A DNA stretch of 64,000 nt from Gnetum montanum (GCA_015680685.1 MNCI01002686.1:180766-244765), one strand, 5' to 3'; counted from the stretch's first letter, positions 1 through 12,870 are shown. Numbers and translations are program-made. The notes: generated by a model not told the origin, from the letters alone.

Positions 1-2400
1 GAGTAGCTGGTTGACTAGGGGTAGGGGTAGAAGCTCTTTGTTGAGACATTTCGTAAGAAGAGTCACTCATAAAATGAAAAATAACAGGAAATGTAACGTG
101 TTAATAAATTGTGAAAATTAAAGAAAATGGAAAAACATTCGAATAGTATATTTTATTTATTTATTTTTAAGAAAGTAAAAGTGAAATTACAAAATTTTAG
201 AAAAGTAAATTAAAAGAAGGATTGCTAGAGTATAAATTTGGAGATTTGAAAATAAAACTAAAACAAAGTAATAAAACTAAAAATAGGGAGGCAAAAACAG
301 AAATGCAAATCAACAAGAAAGAATAGAAAATTTGATTTTTAAAAAAAAAAACATAAAAGGAAAAAGAGGTTGAGAAACTGCTCTCCTTCTAGCACCAAAA
401 AGGTGTTGATGCATAAATTTTGGACATGCCAACGCCTGTGAAAACTTGTTTTAGAAGACTATCGCCTAGGGCGCCTCCTGTATGGGTACAAAAACCCTAG
501 AATAGTCTTAGCTTACATTGTTAAGTGGCAAGCAAGCAATCAAGATTCATAGAATCGACATGAGATGGACCATAGAAAACAAGGAAGTACGAATAAATAA
601 ACAAACACTATGGTAACCGAAGGTAGAAGGGGAAAGTATGGATCATACGAAAATCAAGTTTTGGATAGGGTGTGCGAGGAAAACATTGCATTTGCATGGA
701 TTTTCTTGCCTTTGGGAGTGTCAAACGTTCCGCCATGACTCACATTCACGCATGTTTATTGTTCATTGTTGGTTTTTTCTCTTTTTCTCATATCTCTGCT
801 GAAAAAAGAAAAAAAATAGGGTCATGAGTCATGAACATGATGATTTTAAAAATCTGTTTGCTTATATAGCAACGAAGCCCACCAGCACATGGCCAATGGC
901 CATATGCAAGCTCATGGTGCTCTATTTTTACTTTCCCCTTCATCATCACTAGTGCCAATTTTTCAGCATCTGAAAGGTTTTTGATCATTGTAGGTGAGGT
1001 GAGTTCTTAGCTGTGCCTAGTTTAGTTAAGTCGTGTCTTCTTTTAATGTGGTCATCTTCAATGTGGCCCTGGTGCTACTCACAGGTAGTCCCTAGGGTGC
1101 TACTCACAAGTAGTTGTTGAACAAAAGTATTAGCAGACCTGATTTGTTATAAATTTGGTTGAGGCTTGAGGCTTAATTTCATTTTTGGAAATATTGGATT
1201 GAGTAACAAAGGGGTTTCATTTTATTGCTATCATTTTGGTTGTTGTAGAAATTATATGTTTGGCCAGATCATGGCTCCTGAGTAAGGAAATGGATTCAAT
1301 GCCCTCCATACCTTTGCAAATTTACTTGCTTCAATTTAATGGTGATATTGTAATCTTCTGTGTAATTTTTAAGCAGTAACAATATTTTGGATTTACATTG
1401 TTCTATGTTTTACAATGCATTTTTATGATATATGAGATTTAAGTTTTTAAAAAACTAATATATTTAAATTTTCTCTATCATGTCCCTGGCTACGAACCCA
1501 TCCCCACTTTTCTTGAGGCACACGTACCCAAACACGTTCAGAATCACGAATCCTCAATTTCTTGCTTCCATGAATCAGATTCTTTTGATGCATAACTTTT
1601 TCATAATGATGGTTTCCTATAATGCCTGTCAACTATTTCATTCATATCCCTGCAGGATGATGAAAATTTTTTGAGTTCCTTGAACATGCACCTCATGTTG
1701 TTATTGTGGTCTGTGATTGCAGGTGGAAACTAGATGAGATTTAAAGACCTTCTCAGTGACTGATTTGGAAACTTTGCTATAAAAAAATGGAGAACCAAGT
1801 TGTATCTAGGTGCTTCCGTTACTCCAAGAACCAACTTTGTAAATTCCATGGAAATTTAATATCGTATAAACTTTTTGAGTTAAAAATTCAATTAGATATC
1901 ATATACAATTGGGTTGGTATTGTTATAGAAATGATCTACGAGTTTGGCTTTACTAAACAACTAGGCCGAGGGTGTTTAAGTTAAACTTTTAAGCTAAAAG
2001 ATAGTAGATGAGGCCTAATCACTATCCCTCATGTTTTGGAGGGGTATATATATGGGTGGTAACTTAGTTATAAGATGTTGACTTGGAAACTTTATGGTTG
2101 ATTACATTAAGTCTTTTTTTTAAGGTAACATAATCATTTTGATTACATTAAGTCTTTTTTCTAAGGTAACATAATCATTTTGTGAAAGAGGCTTAGACTT
2201 AGGTAACACTTGTTATCTTGGCTCACTGAGTGCTATCACAAGGTTCTTTCATGAATTTGTTAGTTTCTCAACCAAGTTATAGATTTAAAGAGGATATATA
2301 AGAAGAATTATAGGGAAATATAATGATACTTTAAGTGTGACAAAATTGACAACCTCCTATGTAAAAAGAAAAGATACACGTAATTGTTGATAATGGCCCC
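1..2400. other. No recognised gene; AT-rich intergenic DNA
   Basis: I read both strands and found only short open frames with no family resemblance. The segment at 100-360 is very A-rich. A short tandem duplication at 2100-2181 is listed separately. Confidence 0.6.
2100..2181. repeat. 41-bp tandem duplication
   Basis: Two adjacent near-identical 41-bp units (2100-2140 and 2141-2181), each starting gattacattaagtc and ending ataatcatttt. They differ mainly in the middle of a T run, so replication slippage is a likely origin. Confidence 0.85.
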
Positions 2401-2709
2401 ATGCTTAGCATGACAAGGTTGACCTCAACAATTACTTTCGTAATCCTTCTAGGAGAGAGGGAATATATTGAGAAACATGATGAAATAGGTTTTAATTTTG
2501 TTATTTTGATAACAATTGCTATTAATTATGATGATGTGCAAGTTGAACTTCCTATAGGTGTGCTAGCCATGAAGGAGAAATTTTCCAAGGTTTTCAAGGG
2601 GGAATTGGATGGATTGCCATCAATAAGAAATGATTCTCATTCTTTGTGCAATTCTTCTTCACCTTGTAGCAAGATAAGGATGGCCCTATATCAAGTTGAG
2701 GCTATCTAG
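2401..2709 (+). pseudogene. Ty3/gypsy polyprotein relic (protease-RT spacer), element K
   Basis: An open frame of 102 codons. Its residues 57-78 include KEKFSKVFKGELDGLPSIRN, which resembles the spacer just before the reverse transcriptase of Ty3/gypsy polyproteins, where a stretch like F-x-D-V-F-P-E-x-L-P-x-G-L-P-P-x-R is typical. No RT motif follows. The next recognisable part, about 600 bp on, is integrase, so RT and RNase H appear lost. The frame and residues are seen; the family call comes from known gypsy layout and is moderate because the match is short. Confidence 0.5.
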
Positions 2710-2888
2710 AGAGAGGTGAGTCTTCTAGCCAAGGTATGTGAATGAATGATGATCTTGATTAATAAACTATTAATGATTCCTTTGAAGAAGAGAAACCATT
2801 GGAGTTGGAGACTCCTATGTAAAATATTGAAGTGCTAAGATTTGATGTGATTGGATAGAAATATGTTGAAGATCAAGTTGAACCAAAG

Positions 2889-3317
2889 ATGGATGGGGGA
2901 AGCTATGAAAAGGTGAATAAGTATGAACTTTGCATTGTTGATTGTAGTAATATCTTTTATGTTGAAGCTAGTAGGATGGATGCTAGTTTTCTACTTTGGC
3001 TTGGTAGTGATTTGTTCCATTATGATGATGAGCATTGGGATCATTATGGTGATTATTATGAAGTTATAAGTTATGTTCTACATGATGGAAGCAATGCAAC
3101 TTTTGATGCCATTATTGGTAACAACAAGACTGGTAATGATAATTTGTTTTATGATGATGGCTATTGTAGTAGTCCTAATGAGAATATTATTATTAATGTT
3201 GATGTAAACATTAATAATGTTGAATTGGATTACATTAGTAAAAGTCCATTTAAGGTGAACTATGAATTTTGTCCAAAGGCGATTGATACTTTGAAGAACT
3301 TTGATGTTGAAGCTTAA
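2889..3317 (+). pseudogene. Ty3/gypsy integrase-region relic, element K
   Basis: An open frame of 142 codons rich in Asp, Asn and Tyr. Near its C-terminus it has SPFKVNYEFCPKAIDTL, which resembles the post-catalytic integrase signature SPFEVVYG-x-x-P-x-x-P-x-D-L of gypsy elements. The N-terminal 110 residues are not recognisable, and I see no DDE residues in order. It lies between the spacer relic at 2401 and the integrase tail at 3376, on the same strand, consistent with one broken element. The frame is open only by chance or recent decay; I do not propose a functional protein. Confidence 0.45.
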
Positions 3318-3375
3318 CTTAGTACTAATTTTGTGTAAGAGAAGAGGGATCTTCGTGTATAATTAAAATTAAATC

Positions 3376-3630
3376 TTGAGGAATGAGTGTAAAAAGAAGC
3401 CTAATTTTGTTGTATATGAATTATTTTGTATATACTTGAAGAAGAAATGGTTGAGAGGTGTTAACTTCTCTAAGTTCAAAGCCAAGAAGATGGAACCTTT
3501 AAAAATCAAGGTTAAGATCAACAATAATGCTTTTGAGATTAATTTACCAAATGATGATGATCTATCTTATATATTTAATATTTTAGATCTTGTGCACTAT
3601 CATGGACCAGTTGGTAGGGAGACCATATAG
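3376..3630 (+). pseudogene. Ty3/gypsy integrase C-terminal tail relic, element K
   Basis: An open frame of 84 codons. Residues 22-78 read like the end of a gypsy integrase: IYLKKKWLRGVNFSKFKAKK corresponds to the conserved V-x-L-R-K-E-R-F-P-x-G-x-x-x-K-L stretch. After it come KVKINNNAFEINLP (usual form K-I-N-D-N-A-Y-x-x-D-L-P) and FNILDLVHYHG (usual form F-N-V-x-D-L-x-P-Y). This is the clearest part of element K and fixes its strand. An upstream stop separates it from the 2889 frame. Confidence 0.75.
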
Positions 3631-3884
3631 GGTAGCATCAATGAGTTGATAGGGGCTATTGATTAGTCCAAGCATTCAATGGAAAGGATGATAATTGTAC
3701 TCAAGTGAAGGGAAGTTTCTAGTACTCATGGAGTGAAGAGGCATAAGCACTTGATCCATTGGAAGGAATAGTCCATAAATGATGTTGTATGAGTCCATGA
3801 GACCAAACTTCATAAATGGGAAATCACTTCAACCCCTACTCTCATGTTCACATGAGTTTACTTTTTGAAGGATGGGAGAGCTAG

Positions 3885-4720
3885 TGTAGAGACACCTCTT
3901 CTGATTTTCTTTATTCCTTTCCTACATTTTTGTTTTCCAAGTTTTGAGTTCTATGAAGATATCTTGAAGGTCAAGGAAATGTCTTGATCGGGAGTGGAGT
4001 CTTCACAAAAGACATTTGGGAGGTTAAGAATATGTATTGGTTTGAGAGGAGATGTCTTGTGTAGAGTGTTGACATCTTAGGTAACATGTCTTATGTAAAG
4101 TATTGATGTCTTAGGCAAGCCATCTTGGACCAAGAGGAGACATCTTGGCTAGGAATGAGACATCTCCCAAGAATAGTAAACATCTTTGCTAAAAGTTGTG
4201 TTTTCACAGAATTCAACTTGCCAAGGCTAAAGACAACCTGTACTACTAGAAAAACCTTCAAAATATTTCATCCTAATTTGTAAAATAGCCAAGGTAAGTT
4301 GGAAAAGGATGAAAATAGTTGAGGAGAAGGTGAGAAGATCATGGAAACATCTAAAGAACCTCAAGTTGAGTTAAGGGAACGTTTCTAGTTTCTTATCTTC
4401 TTCTATCCATAAATATTGAGGTAATTCATAATTGTTATTGTAATAAGAAAAAGAGAGTTCTCAGATAAGATTAGACAAGATGTAAGAGATCACATTAAGT
4501 GAGTGCATAAGGGTTACACCTTAGTTGATTTTGTAGACCTATGTGTTTTAGTCTTGCTTGTATGTTAAGATCTCATTCCCAGGTTATGGAAGAATCTCTC
4601 TATTAGTTGTGTCTTACATTGAGGACAATCATTGTGTGGTAGTAGAGCAGCATGCTTTACAATATCATTTGAATATAAAATATTTTTTTATGTTGTGGGT
4701 TTTGAGAACCCTATTATAAT
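3885..4720 (+). mobile_element. Probable 3' LTR of element K (right end uncertain)
   Basis: About 250 bp after the integrase tail, a purine-rich run (gaaggatgggagagctag, 3867-3884) is followed by TGTAGAGACACC, a plausible polypurine tract and LTR start. The segment holds short repeats built on gagacatctt and gatgtctta (about 4000-4170), a TATA-like ataaata near 4410, and an A-rich stretch. The 5' LTR is absent, so there is no partner to compare, and the right edge (about 4720) is a guess. Confidence 0.35.
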
Positions 4721-4882
4721 CTTCTAATCAATTAATTAAAGATAGTTGATTTTCTTATTTTCTAGCAAAATGCTTTATCTTTGCATAATATGTGGATTTA
4801 GTATTTGAAGGTGATTTATTTGTGAGTGAACCTACTCTAGGAATGTTTTAAATTTCTTAAAGAAAGGGATAGAGAACCTAAA

Positions 4883-6402
4883 TTGGAATCATTTTATATA
4901 AATATTTTCATCATTAAAGATCTTGAGACTATTAATAGTTTTTTGGAAAATCATTTTTCTTTTGAAGATTTTAGCAAGGAATCTTTCCAAGACTCTAGTA
5001 TGCATATTCCTCATCTTATTACAAAAGCACATCAAAGTATTCTTGAAGTAGAAAGTATAGTAGAAGAAAACAAAGCATTGGAATTTATTTTAATTAATGA
5101 AAAAGCTCCAGGTTTTGATGATTTTTAAGAAGCACTGGGGCATCATTGGAGATGTCCTCTTTTATGTTTTTGAAGAAACCACTAAAAAAGTTGTTTTTGG
5201 TAAAAATATTAATAAATATGTAATTTTTATTCTTTCTAAGAATGAATATCTTTAACATATTAGTAATTAGAGGTCTATCATTCTTCTTAACAATAGTTAT
5301 AAAATTTTAGCTATATGCATGACTTCTCAAATTTAGAAGGTTATTGAAGATATCATCACACCTTAGTAGAATAGTTTTGTTCAAGGTAGAAATATCTTAA
5401 ATAATGTTATTGTAGCTTGGAAGGAAATGGAATGGGCTTCTAATATTAACCAATACATTGCTTTTATGAAGTTAGATTATGCCAAAGCTTATGACAATAT
5501 TGAATGGAATTTCATCATCTCTTATCCTTATAAATTGGGATTTGGTAATTATTTTATTTGACTTGTTCATAACCTATCTATAGATGCTAATGCTCAAGTT
5601 GCTACTAACATTGGATTAAGTTCCTCATTTTTTCTTCAATGGTTAGTTTTTTAAGGTTTTCCTCAAGCTTCTTATCATTTTATTATTGGTATATATTTTC
5701 TTTCACCTAATTTGCATTATGATCTATAAAGGAATTTTATTAATGAAATTTTAATTGATGATCAAGATATGCAATTGCTTAACATGCACTTTGCAGATGA
5801 TTTTTTTATGATACAAATTTATCTATAATATATCAATACTCTTTTATATAGTGAAGAATTATTACATGTTATCTAGCTCTTGCATCAATTGATAAAAATC
5901 TATTGTTTATTGTAATGGTAATGTTGATGAGCAAGTTGTTCTCAAGCCTTAGTAAATCTTGAAAATAGATTATATCTTTAAATTTTTAGGAATATCTTTT
6001 TTTAGTCTAATCTTGCTATTTTATGAAATTATTTAATTGATAAAATTGAAAAGAAGCTTGATAAATGAAAAGAAAAAAAATCAGCCTTCCTAGCAAAGTT
6101 TTAGTTATTAAAAAAATGCTTCAATTAACTAATGTTTATTACTCTAGTTATTTGGATTCTTTTAGAATTTCTTATAAGATAATTAATTGTATTATCTGTT
6201 GATTTCTTGTATCTACTAAGCAACATAGAAAAGTTTTTTCTAGAGTTGTTTGGGATATTTGTACTAGTAGCAAGAAAGATGAAGGACTTGGCCTCATTAA
6301 TTTTTATAACCAACATATTTCTCTTGCAAAAAAATGGATTACAAAGTGCATTAATGGAGATGATGTTTGGATGCTTTTAAGAAACATACTTAATGTAGTC
6401 TA
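4883..6402 (+). pseudogene. LINE (non-LTR) reverse transcriptase relic
   Basis: A broken RT of the plant LINE type that would copy its RNA at a nicked genomic target. Motifs appear in order across several frames and stops. EKAPGFDDF (about 5100) matches the usual SPGPDGF. LLNNSYKILA (about 5285) and NSFVQGRNILNNVIVAWKEM (about 5370-5430) are finger motifs. KLDYAKAYDNIEWNFI (about 5470-5517) carries the motif A aspartate, and FADDFFM (about 5790-5811) is motif C with the two aspartates kept. After these come a thumb-like region (6030-6110) and the C-terminal GLGLINFYNQHISLAKKW (about 6283-6340). No endonuclease domain is visible upstream, so the copy is probably 5'-truncated. It stops where the LTR of element A begins. 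Confidence 0.85.
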
Positions 6403-7290
6403 AATAAGTCAGTTATTGCGATGCATGTCCATCGACATAGCTTCATTAATACATCTCTTTTGACACATTCTTAGATGCATTGGCACATGTACATTGATGT
6501 TGTTTCTTCCTAAGTCTATATAAATGCATAAACCAGTTGTATTTATGACACCTTTCGTCATTCCTCTAGCAAAGCTTTTGTATTTTTCTTCCATAGGACT
6601 TAGCGATGTTTTCCTCTAAGTTCCTATAGCATGGATTGAATTAATTATACAAAATTTTATTTAAGTGTAAGATGTACCTACTTACTTTTTCATGATAGAA
6701 ATAAAATTGAGATTTCTTCTCTCCATTGCAACAGTTGGATTAGCATTTAGTTTACTTACAAGCATTTTACTTTACATGCACTTGACCTTTTTATATGAAA
6801 GAATTTAATATTTTATTCTATAGTAATGTGAGTATGAGCACTTCGAACATAATAACCTAACACTTGATAATCCCAATAGTTAATACTTGGTATGCCCAAT
6901 AGTAAATACTTAGTAACCTAGCAGCATTTATATAAGTTCAGGATGTAGACGAAAAATGGGAATAGATATTTTATGTTTAGGATAGTTTATCTTATCTTTA
7001 GTTTCATTAATTAGTTAAAGTTAATCTTCTAATTGCTTCATTTCTTAATATTTTCAAAGATAAAAGATATCAACATTATAAACAAATAAATATTTTACAT
7101 CTCAATCACACATATTCATATAGATGAAGTTAATACAAGTGATGATTAGAAAGATAACAACTAGTAACCTCATATTTTACTATCTAGGATAAAAGCCACT
7201 TAGGTAGAAGAGTCCATAGAATTTGACTAGATTACATGGGCATGCTTGTAATTTGTATGGTTGGACATCGGGACTACTCAATACTCATCA
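6403..7290 (+). mobile_element. LTR of element A (Athila/Tat type, 5' LTR; left end uncertain)
   Basis: The right end is clear: atactcatca (7281-7290), then one base and a site like the family primer site. Inside are a TATA box (TATATAAA, 6517-6524) and a decayed U5 with afield matches to the LTRs of C and D, such as gagcacttcgaac and cccaatagttaat near 6837-6880. The left edge is placed where LINE coding similarity stops; I cannot see a clean TG start. It appears to have inserted in the LINE. Confidence 0.6.
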
Positions 7291-7291
7291 T

Positions 7292-7309
7292 TGGCATCAT
7301 TGCTCTAAA
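7292..7309 (+). promoter_or_regulatory. Decayed primer-binding site of element A
   Basis: One base after the LTR end, TGGCATCATTGC aligns with the start of the family primer site (TGGCACCATTGC in element C). The last six bases no longer match. Its value is that it fixes the LTR end and the strand of element A. Confidence 0.6.
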
Positions 7310-7859
7310 TACCTTTTGGCTATGTGCACTAAGTATTTTAGATAGTTAAATCATACAAAGGTTAGTGTAAGAATATAATGCATTATCTTTAGAAAAATAA
7401 TAATATTTTATTCAATGAATACTACATAAAGAATAACCTAAAAATATCTTCTTCTCACATGGCTAATTCTTCACATGTTGATGATCTTAACAAATAATAT
7501 GATAGGACTAGGAAGAATGTTGATGAGACACCTCAATAACTAAAATTTTTCTATGTTTATATATATCCTTATTATCTAGATTTTAGTTTCATCCTTCACT
7601 AGGATTAGCAACTATGCTGGAGAGACTTGAAGAACATTGTTATGTTGTCACCTATTTATGTTATTCCCTCACTATTCATGACATAACTAATGAAGCTAGG
7701 GCTTGAACTAGTAGCTCCATAATACCAAGTGATGGAATACCTTTCTAGAAAATATCAACTAAAAAGAAAAAATCATGGAGGTCTACCATGAAGCCTCTAA
7801 GGATAAGAAGGTCCCAATCACACTAATCTCATAGTCAGAAAAGAAGAACATCAAAATTC

Positions 7860-8760
7860 CATCAAGGTAGTCTCAGTGGTAAGGTCCTTCTCCCTTTGGT
7901 GAGGATAATACAACTCATCAATGGTTATGTTCAATCTTGGCATGCAACCAAGGTAAGGGAAGAACTAGTGCCATAACTAGGGAATCCTCAAGGCCAAGGT
8001 CACCAAGCCATCTACTAATAGAATAACCAAGGGACTAGAGAAGGAGAGTAAGCTAACATAACTCTCTTAGTTCTCCATCCTCACCATCCTCCTCATCTTC
8101 AAACTCTAATAAGGAAGAATGTAACCAATATCAAAGAAGGAATGATGGAGATTAAGGTGGAGATGATAGAAGATCCTATCATAGAGATGGAAGAAGGAAA
8201 CATAAATAGCAACAATAAAATAAAGAACATCATTAGGAGAGAAGGCATAGTAAGCCACATCATAGGAGACATGACCATAATAGGAGTCATTATAAATATC
8301 ATGACTATGATGAACCACTACTTGCTATTAGAAGCATGATAAACATCTTAGAGGTTCATATTTTCACCAGACATCAAAAGGAGAACCATATCAAACTATT
8401 TGATATAAATAACATTCCTATATTTGAGGGAGGTTATAATGCGCATATGCAATATCACTTGCAAGCCTTCTATGATTCTCATGCCTTTAAAAACATTGAG
8501 AATGAATAGTAGAAGTTCACACTAATCCCTAGGATACTCAATAAAGAAGCTAAAATTTGATAATGGTCTTTGGCAATAGAATTTATCCATAGATGGAGAA
8601 CACTATTGGAACTATTTAACGACAAATATCAAACATGTTCTAGTATGTCTGACTTGAGAAAATAGATTCAAGGGTGGAAATAAGGTAATCATGAATACCT
8701 TAATGTAGCCTTGAGAAGGTACTATTCTTTGATAAATTGATGCCCAAGCCATGGTTTCTC
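7860..8760 (+). pseudogene. gag relic of element A
   Basis: A stop-ridden copy of the capsid-coding region also seen in elements B, C and D. Recognisable pieces are DINNIPIFEGGYNA (about 8395-8440), FIHRWRTLLELFNDKYQTCS (about 8582-8640) and a decayed YYSLIN-CPSHGF (about 8715-8760). These align with DMNNIPRFEGGYNA and RCPGHGY in element C. The upstream Ser/His-rich part (8040-8340) matches the low-complexity linker in C and D. Similarity stops abruptly near 8760, where sequence on the other strand becomes RT of element B, so A has lost its 3' half. Confidence 0.75.
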
Positions 8761-9579
8761 TTAAAAAGGTAGCTTGCTCAAGGTAGTTTCGACACATTGT
8801 TTTAGCACTTTCTCAAGGTAGTCTAGGGCTTGCTCAAATGTATCTCCATAGGTGGAGAAGACATCCATGAAGAATTCTACACCACTACCAATCTACTATT
8901 GAAAAATGTTTAGGACTAGGCATTGGAATGTGGTAGGAGCATTGCATAGACCAAACAGCATCTTATGATATGAAAAAGTTCCTCATGGACTTGTGAACAT
9001 TGTCTTTGCCTAGTCTTCTGGTGCAATTTGAATTTGGTTATAACCACTATAACCATCTAGAAAACTATAGTACCGATGCCTAGATATTATGTTGAGCACC
9101 TGGTTAACAAATCGCAACGAAAAGTGATCCTTAAGTGTTGCCATGTTCAGTAGCCTAAAATCAATGTAGACCCACCACTTGCCACCTTTCTTTGGCACAA
9201 TTACAAGTTGGCTAACCCACTCGCTATCCACAATGGGATAGATGAATCCCATCTTGAGGAGTTGCTCAATTTCCTCCTTGATGATTTGCTTCAATTTGGT
9301 GTTCAACTGTCTCTATGGTTGTCATTTTGGCTTCATGGTCGGGTTGGTGTAGCTGCAATGCTGGCATATTCTAAGATCAGTCCCTATGAGTTCAAGATAT
9401 GACCAAGAAAAAGCTACTAACCATCTTTCAACTACTTTCAATACCATCTTCTTTTGTTTTGGAGCAAGTTTTGCATTCATTATAACCAACTTCCCATTCT
9501 TCAAAAATACATAGTTCATTCCAGCCAATAACATTTTCACATCAAGGGACTCTTGTTTTAATTTTTCAAGAATTTCCAA
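8761..9579 (-). pseudogene. Reverse transcriptase relic of element B (Athila/Tat type)
   Basis: Read on the minus strand, this is the RNA-dependent DNA polymerase of a Ty3/gypsy element. From 9579 downward: a pre-RT segment with YVFLKNGKLVIMNAKL; NPTMKPKRQLN at the spacer end; then the palm at 9306-9010 with VIVPKKGGKWWVYIDFRLLN, SFLDGYSGYNQIQIAPED and LFGLCNAPTTFQ. The catalytic motif reads FMDVF near 8862-8880, where FxDDF is expected, so an aspartate is lost. There are several stops. RNase H and integrase are missing: the element ends at 8761 against the gag of element A. Confidence 0.85.
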
Positions 9580-10313
9580 CTCTCCCCAGTGAGTATCATC
9601 ATTTATGTCATCAAAGAGTTGGTCATGAACCTACTCTACTTCATCCATGCTTATGACATATGCACATGTCAGGCTCTCAGTTGGTTTCAAGCAAAGTGTG
9701 CTACTTTTTGAATCAGCAATTATCCACTGGGTGCCCTCCTATTTTATGGTTGTTATGTACAAACACCTTTAAATTTCTACTTCTGGTGCATATTTCTTGC
9801 ATGCAAAGATAGATGCTTACTTCAAGGCCCAAAGTTTCTACACACAATTGCACCTTGTATCATTGTACACGATGCATGGAATTCTCTTCTTCTTGACTTT
9901 TCCAAATATTTTCTTTTAGAAATATCCAAGGAAAGACCTTTGATGTCCATTCTTATATCAATAGTGCTTAGCCATACCCTTTCTATAATGATTGGGAAGT
10001 CCCCCTTGTAGTTCTTCACTTTGATTACTATGAAGTTAGTAGGATAAGACCACCCACAGATAGTGATCACAATGTCTTTTACTAGTCCCAATGAAACAAT
10101 GATGGATGAGTTTGCCAATTCCAATCTGATGTTTCTCTTCTTGAGAGAAGGTAGGTTCCAGGTAATGTGCATCTCATGAGAAATCAAATTAACACTAGAA
10201 CCTGAAATGAGAAGAGCCTTGCATGGTTCATTCCCAAAAATTTGCAAATAAATTAGAATTCTATGATCGGCTAATTTCCTAGGAAGATTTCTTGCATGGA
10301 TCCAATTAGACAT
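9580..10313 (-). pseudogene. Aspartic protease relic of element B, with linker to RT
   Basis: The open part, 10313-9822, has 163 codons and would cleave the Gag-Pol precursor. It starts SNWIHARNLPRKL, has ALLISGSSVNLISHEM at the active-site position (family form LLDSGSSVNLIS, so the catalytic Asp is replaced), then VKDIVITICGWSYP and DFPIIIERVWLSTIDIRMDI, where G-R-A-W/P-L-S is usual. This matches the proteases of C, D and E along its length. The linker 9821-9580 holds decayed spacer sequence. It overlaps the end of the gag-side frame by a few bases, as expected for one polyprotein. Confidence 0.85.
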
Positions 10314-12870
10314 GGTGTGAGTAAGTATTATGGTATGAATGCTTCATAGAGTTTGGTTTGAAGGAGGCCCAAAGGAATTTGATATGGAGGAAGAGGTAGA
10401 GTAGGGTTGTTAACCACAGGTGTAGGTAAAGGCTTAGGTGGACTACAGGGTCAAAAGAAAGGTATTTTCTTTGATCAGACATTTGATCCCTATGATTGAT
10501 GATTAGGTTGCAAATTAGCAACCCTCGTAGCATTGTGTTGTTGCAGTTGAGTGAGTAATGCACCCTACATTGGAGTAGGTGGTAGCTGTGCAAGTGGAGG
10601 AGGAGTATGTGCAAGGATAGGAGAAGGATAAGGATAAGAGGTGGTATCCCTTCTTTCATGGGGCGAATGAGCTTGATAATAGTTTGAAGGATGGTAGTAA
10701 GGCTAAAAATTAGAAACATGATTGGAAGAGTCACATGGAAACATGGGTTGCTACACATGGTAATTATATGGATCAAGTTACTAGTAAGGGTACTATTATC
10801 TTGGTGGTGCCAACGCACATGATTATGGTTGCTATCATTGTTAATACTATTCATACAGTTACGGTGGAGCTCCACTTGGATAAGACAGTTGTTGTTGGTG
10901 GAACTACTTGAGGTTACCTTGAGGATAAGATAACCTTTTAGATGTTTGCCTTTGTGTAAGTCATGATGCAAGGCATACACCCCAGACTCTTGTAGATGTG
11001 ACACAATGGGACAGCATCTCTTATGATGTTCATATTGATAGACATCACACCCATGATCATTATCTGATTCACTATCTACAACCTCTTCTATTGTAGCAAT
11101 CTTTCCCTTATCTTTGTAATCTGCACATTTAGCTTCCTTGCACCTCCTATGCTCATGCTCACTACTTTGTTCTTTGGAATCCTTAGCAATTTTGAGAATA
11201 GCTTTGAATCTATTATCCATTGAATCCCTTAATTGATCAACCTTGGCTATAAGTTTAGATTGGAATTCTTGGAGTGGCAAGGCTTTCTTATTCACCCCCT
11301 CATCAAATATGGATTTATCCTCACCATCATAGAATTGAACCTTCCTCTTGTGAATGAAAGGATCATAGTTGTACTCTTCCACACTTTCTCTTTTTCTTAG
11401 TTCATCCTCCTCTTTGGTGACCTACTCTATTAATCTTTGTATCTAATGAGCAGTTAGTTCTGACAATCACCCTTGGGCATAAACACCAAGGATTTTCCTC
11501 ATTTCATTACAAAGTCTATCTACAATGTGGTGAAGTTGAACCAATTGAGAATAACCATGGCCAAGACATTTGTGCATCAAGGCATAGTATCAACCAATGG
11601 TGGCATCCAAGGGTCTATGTGTTCTTTGTTTCCACACTTGAATTTTCTTCCTTAAGCTGGACACTCTAGAGTACATTTAATACTTATCATTAAACAACTC
11701 AAGCATGGTACTCCATCACCTGATAAATTCCAGCTCTAAGGACCAGTACTAGTTTTCTACTTCTTTCATGAGTATCTTGGGAAACAACTTTAATTTCTAC
11801 CACTTGTTCTCTATGTTCTACAAGGCACATGCATCTTGGAAAGCTTGAAGATGATTCTGCAGATCATAGTTATATCCTCCTTCAAATTGAGGAATATTGT
11901 TCATGTCTAATAGTTTGATCCAACTATCTTTCACATGCCTTGTTGAAATTTTGACTACCTCTGTGATGTTAAGCATACTTTGGGTAGCAAATAGAGGCTC
12001 ATTGAGGCCTTAATCATGGTGCCTATGATGCCCTCAATTACCCTTTTGTTCATGCTGATGTGCCTCTCTTAAATGTCTGCACCCTAGATCTTGTCTGTCC
12101 CAATGATCCCATTGGTTATTTTGGTCCCATTAGTCATTTTTTTCATTACGATCACATTCATCACAATCTCATCTTCTACGGTCATGGTTAGAACCAGAAG
12201 AAGAAGAAGATGGCGAAGGGAAAGAGAAAGAAGAACCAACACCATCATGATGCCTACTACCACCTCTTCAATGATCACAACCACAATCATGATTGTGCTT
12301 CTTGTTTGCATCCCTATCTTGATTTTCCCCTCCAAATCCTTCATTGTCATTGGATGGCTTGTTACGAGAATTAGGATTATGAACTGTGGAGTGTAGATTT
12401 TGATTTTGACCTTCATCATTGAAGTTAAAGAGAAGAGTTTTATTGAATGGAAAACCCCCAGAGAAGGGTTCCCCACTAGCTTGTTGGTATAATAGGAATG
12501 GAGAATCATTAAGCCCTTTTCCCTTCAAAAACTCATAGTGTTGTTCTAGTTGTCAATCTTACAACCGTTGTGCTTCAGTGGGATGATAATCCCTAGCGTT
12601 AGCATATTCCAAAATATACTCCCCATGGTAGTCTTGAAGACCACATCGTGCAAGCATTTGATAGAGCATTGCAGGAGTAGCATGATTAGGTGGCAACATA
12701 ATGTTTCCCTTCATGTCATGCCACTGCAATTGTTCATCCTAGTGTGGGATGAAGGTGAATTTTAGCACATACTCATCACGATGAGTATATATAATTTGAT
12801 ACTATTAAGGCTTTGGTGGATTAACTCTATTGGCTTGGCACAGAGAAGTGCTTCTGTGAGAAGAAGACAT
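10306..12870 (-). pseudogene. gag relic of element B
   Basis: The start codon is placed at 12870, where MSSSHRS matches the Gag starts of C (MPSSHKR) and D (MSSSSSH). It is followed by a decayed YTHxDEY motif seen in all copies. The capsid core near 11520-11600 reads YYALMHKCLGHGYSQ. The C-terminal part is an open frame at 11382-10306, beginning EEYNYDPFIHKRKVQFYDGE. The nucleocapsid-like knuckle reads CDVYQYEHHKRC, compared with CEICHYDHPKGC in C, so one metal ligand is lost. Several frameshifts separate the parts. Confidence 0.8.

Noticed and set aside
8099-8339. Overlapping Met/Ile-rich open frames on both strands
   Set aside because: They are by-products of the His/Ser/Arg-rich gag linker of element A read in wrong frames.
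12084-12528. Val/Met/Arg-rich open frames on both strands
   Set aside because: Shadows of the low-complexity linker in the gag of B.
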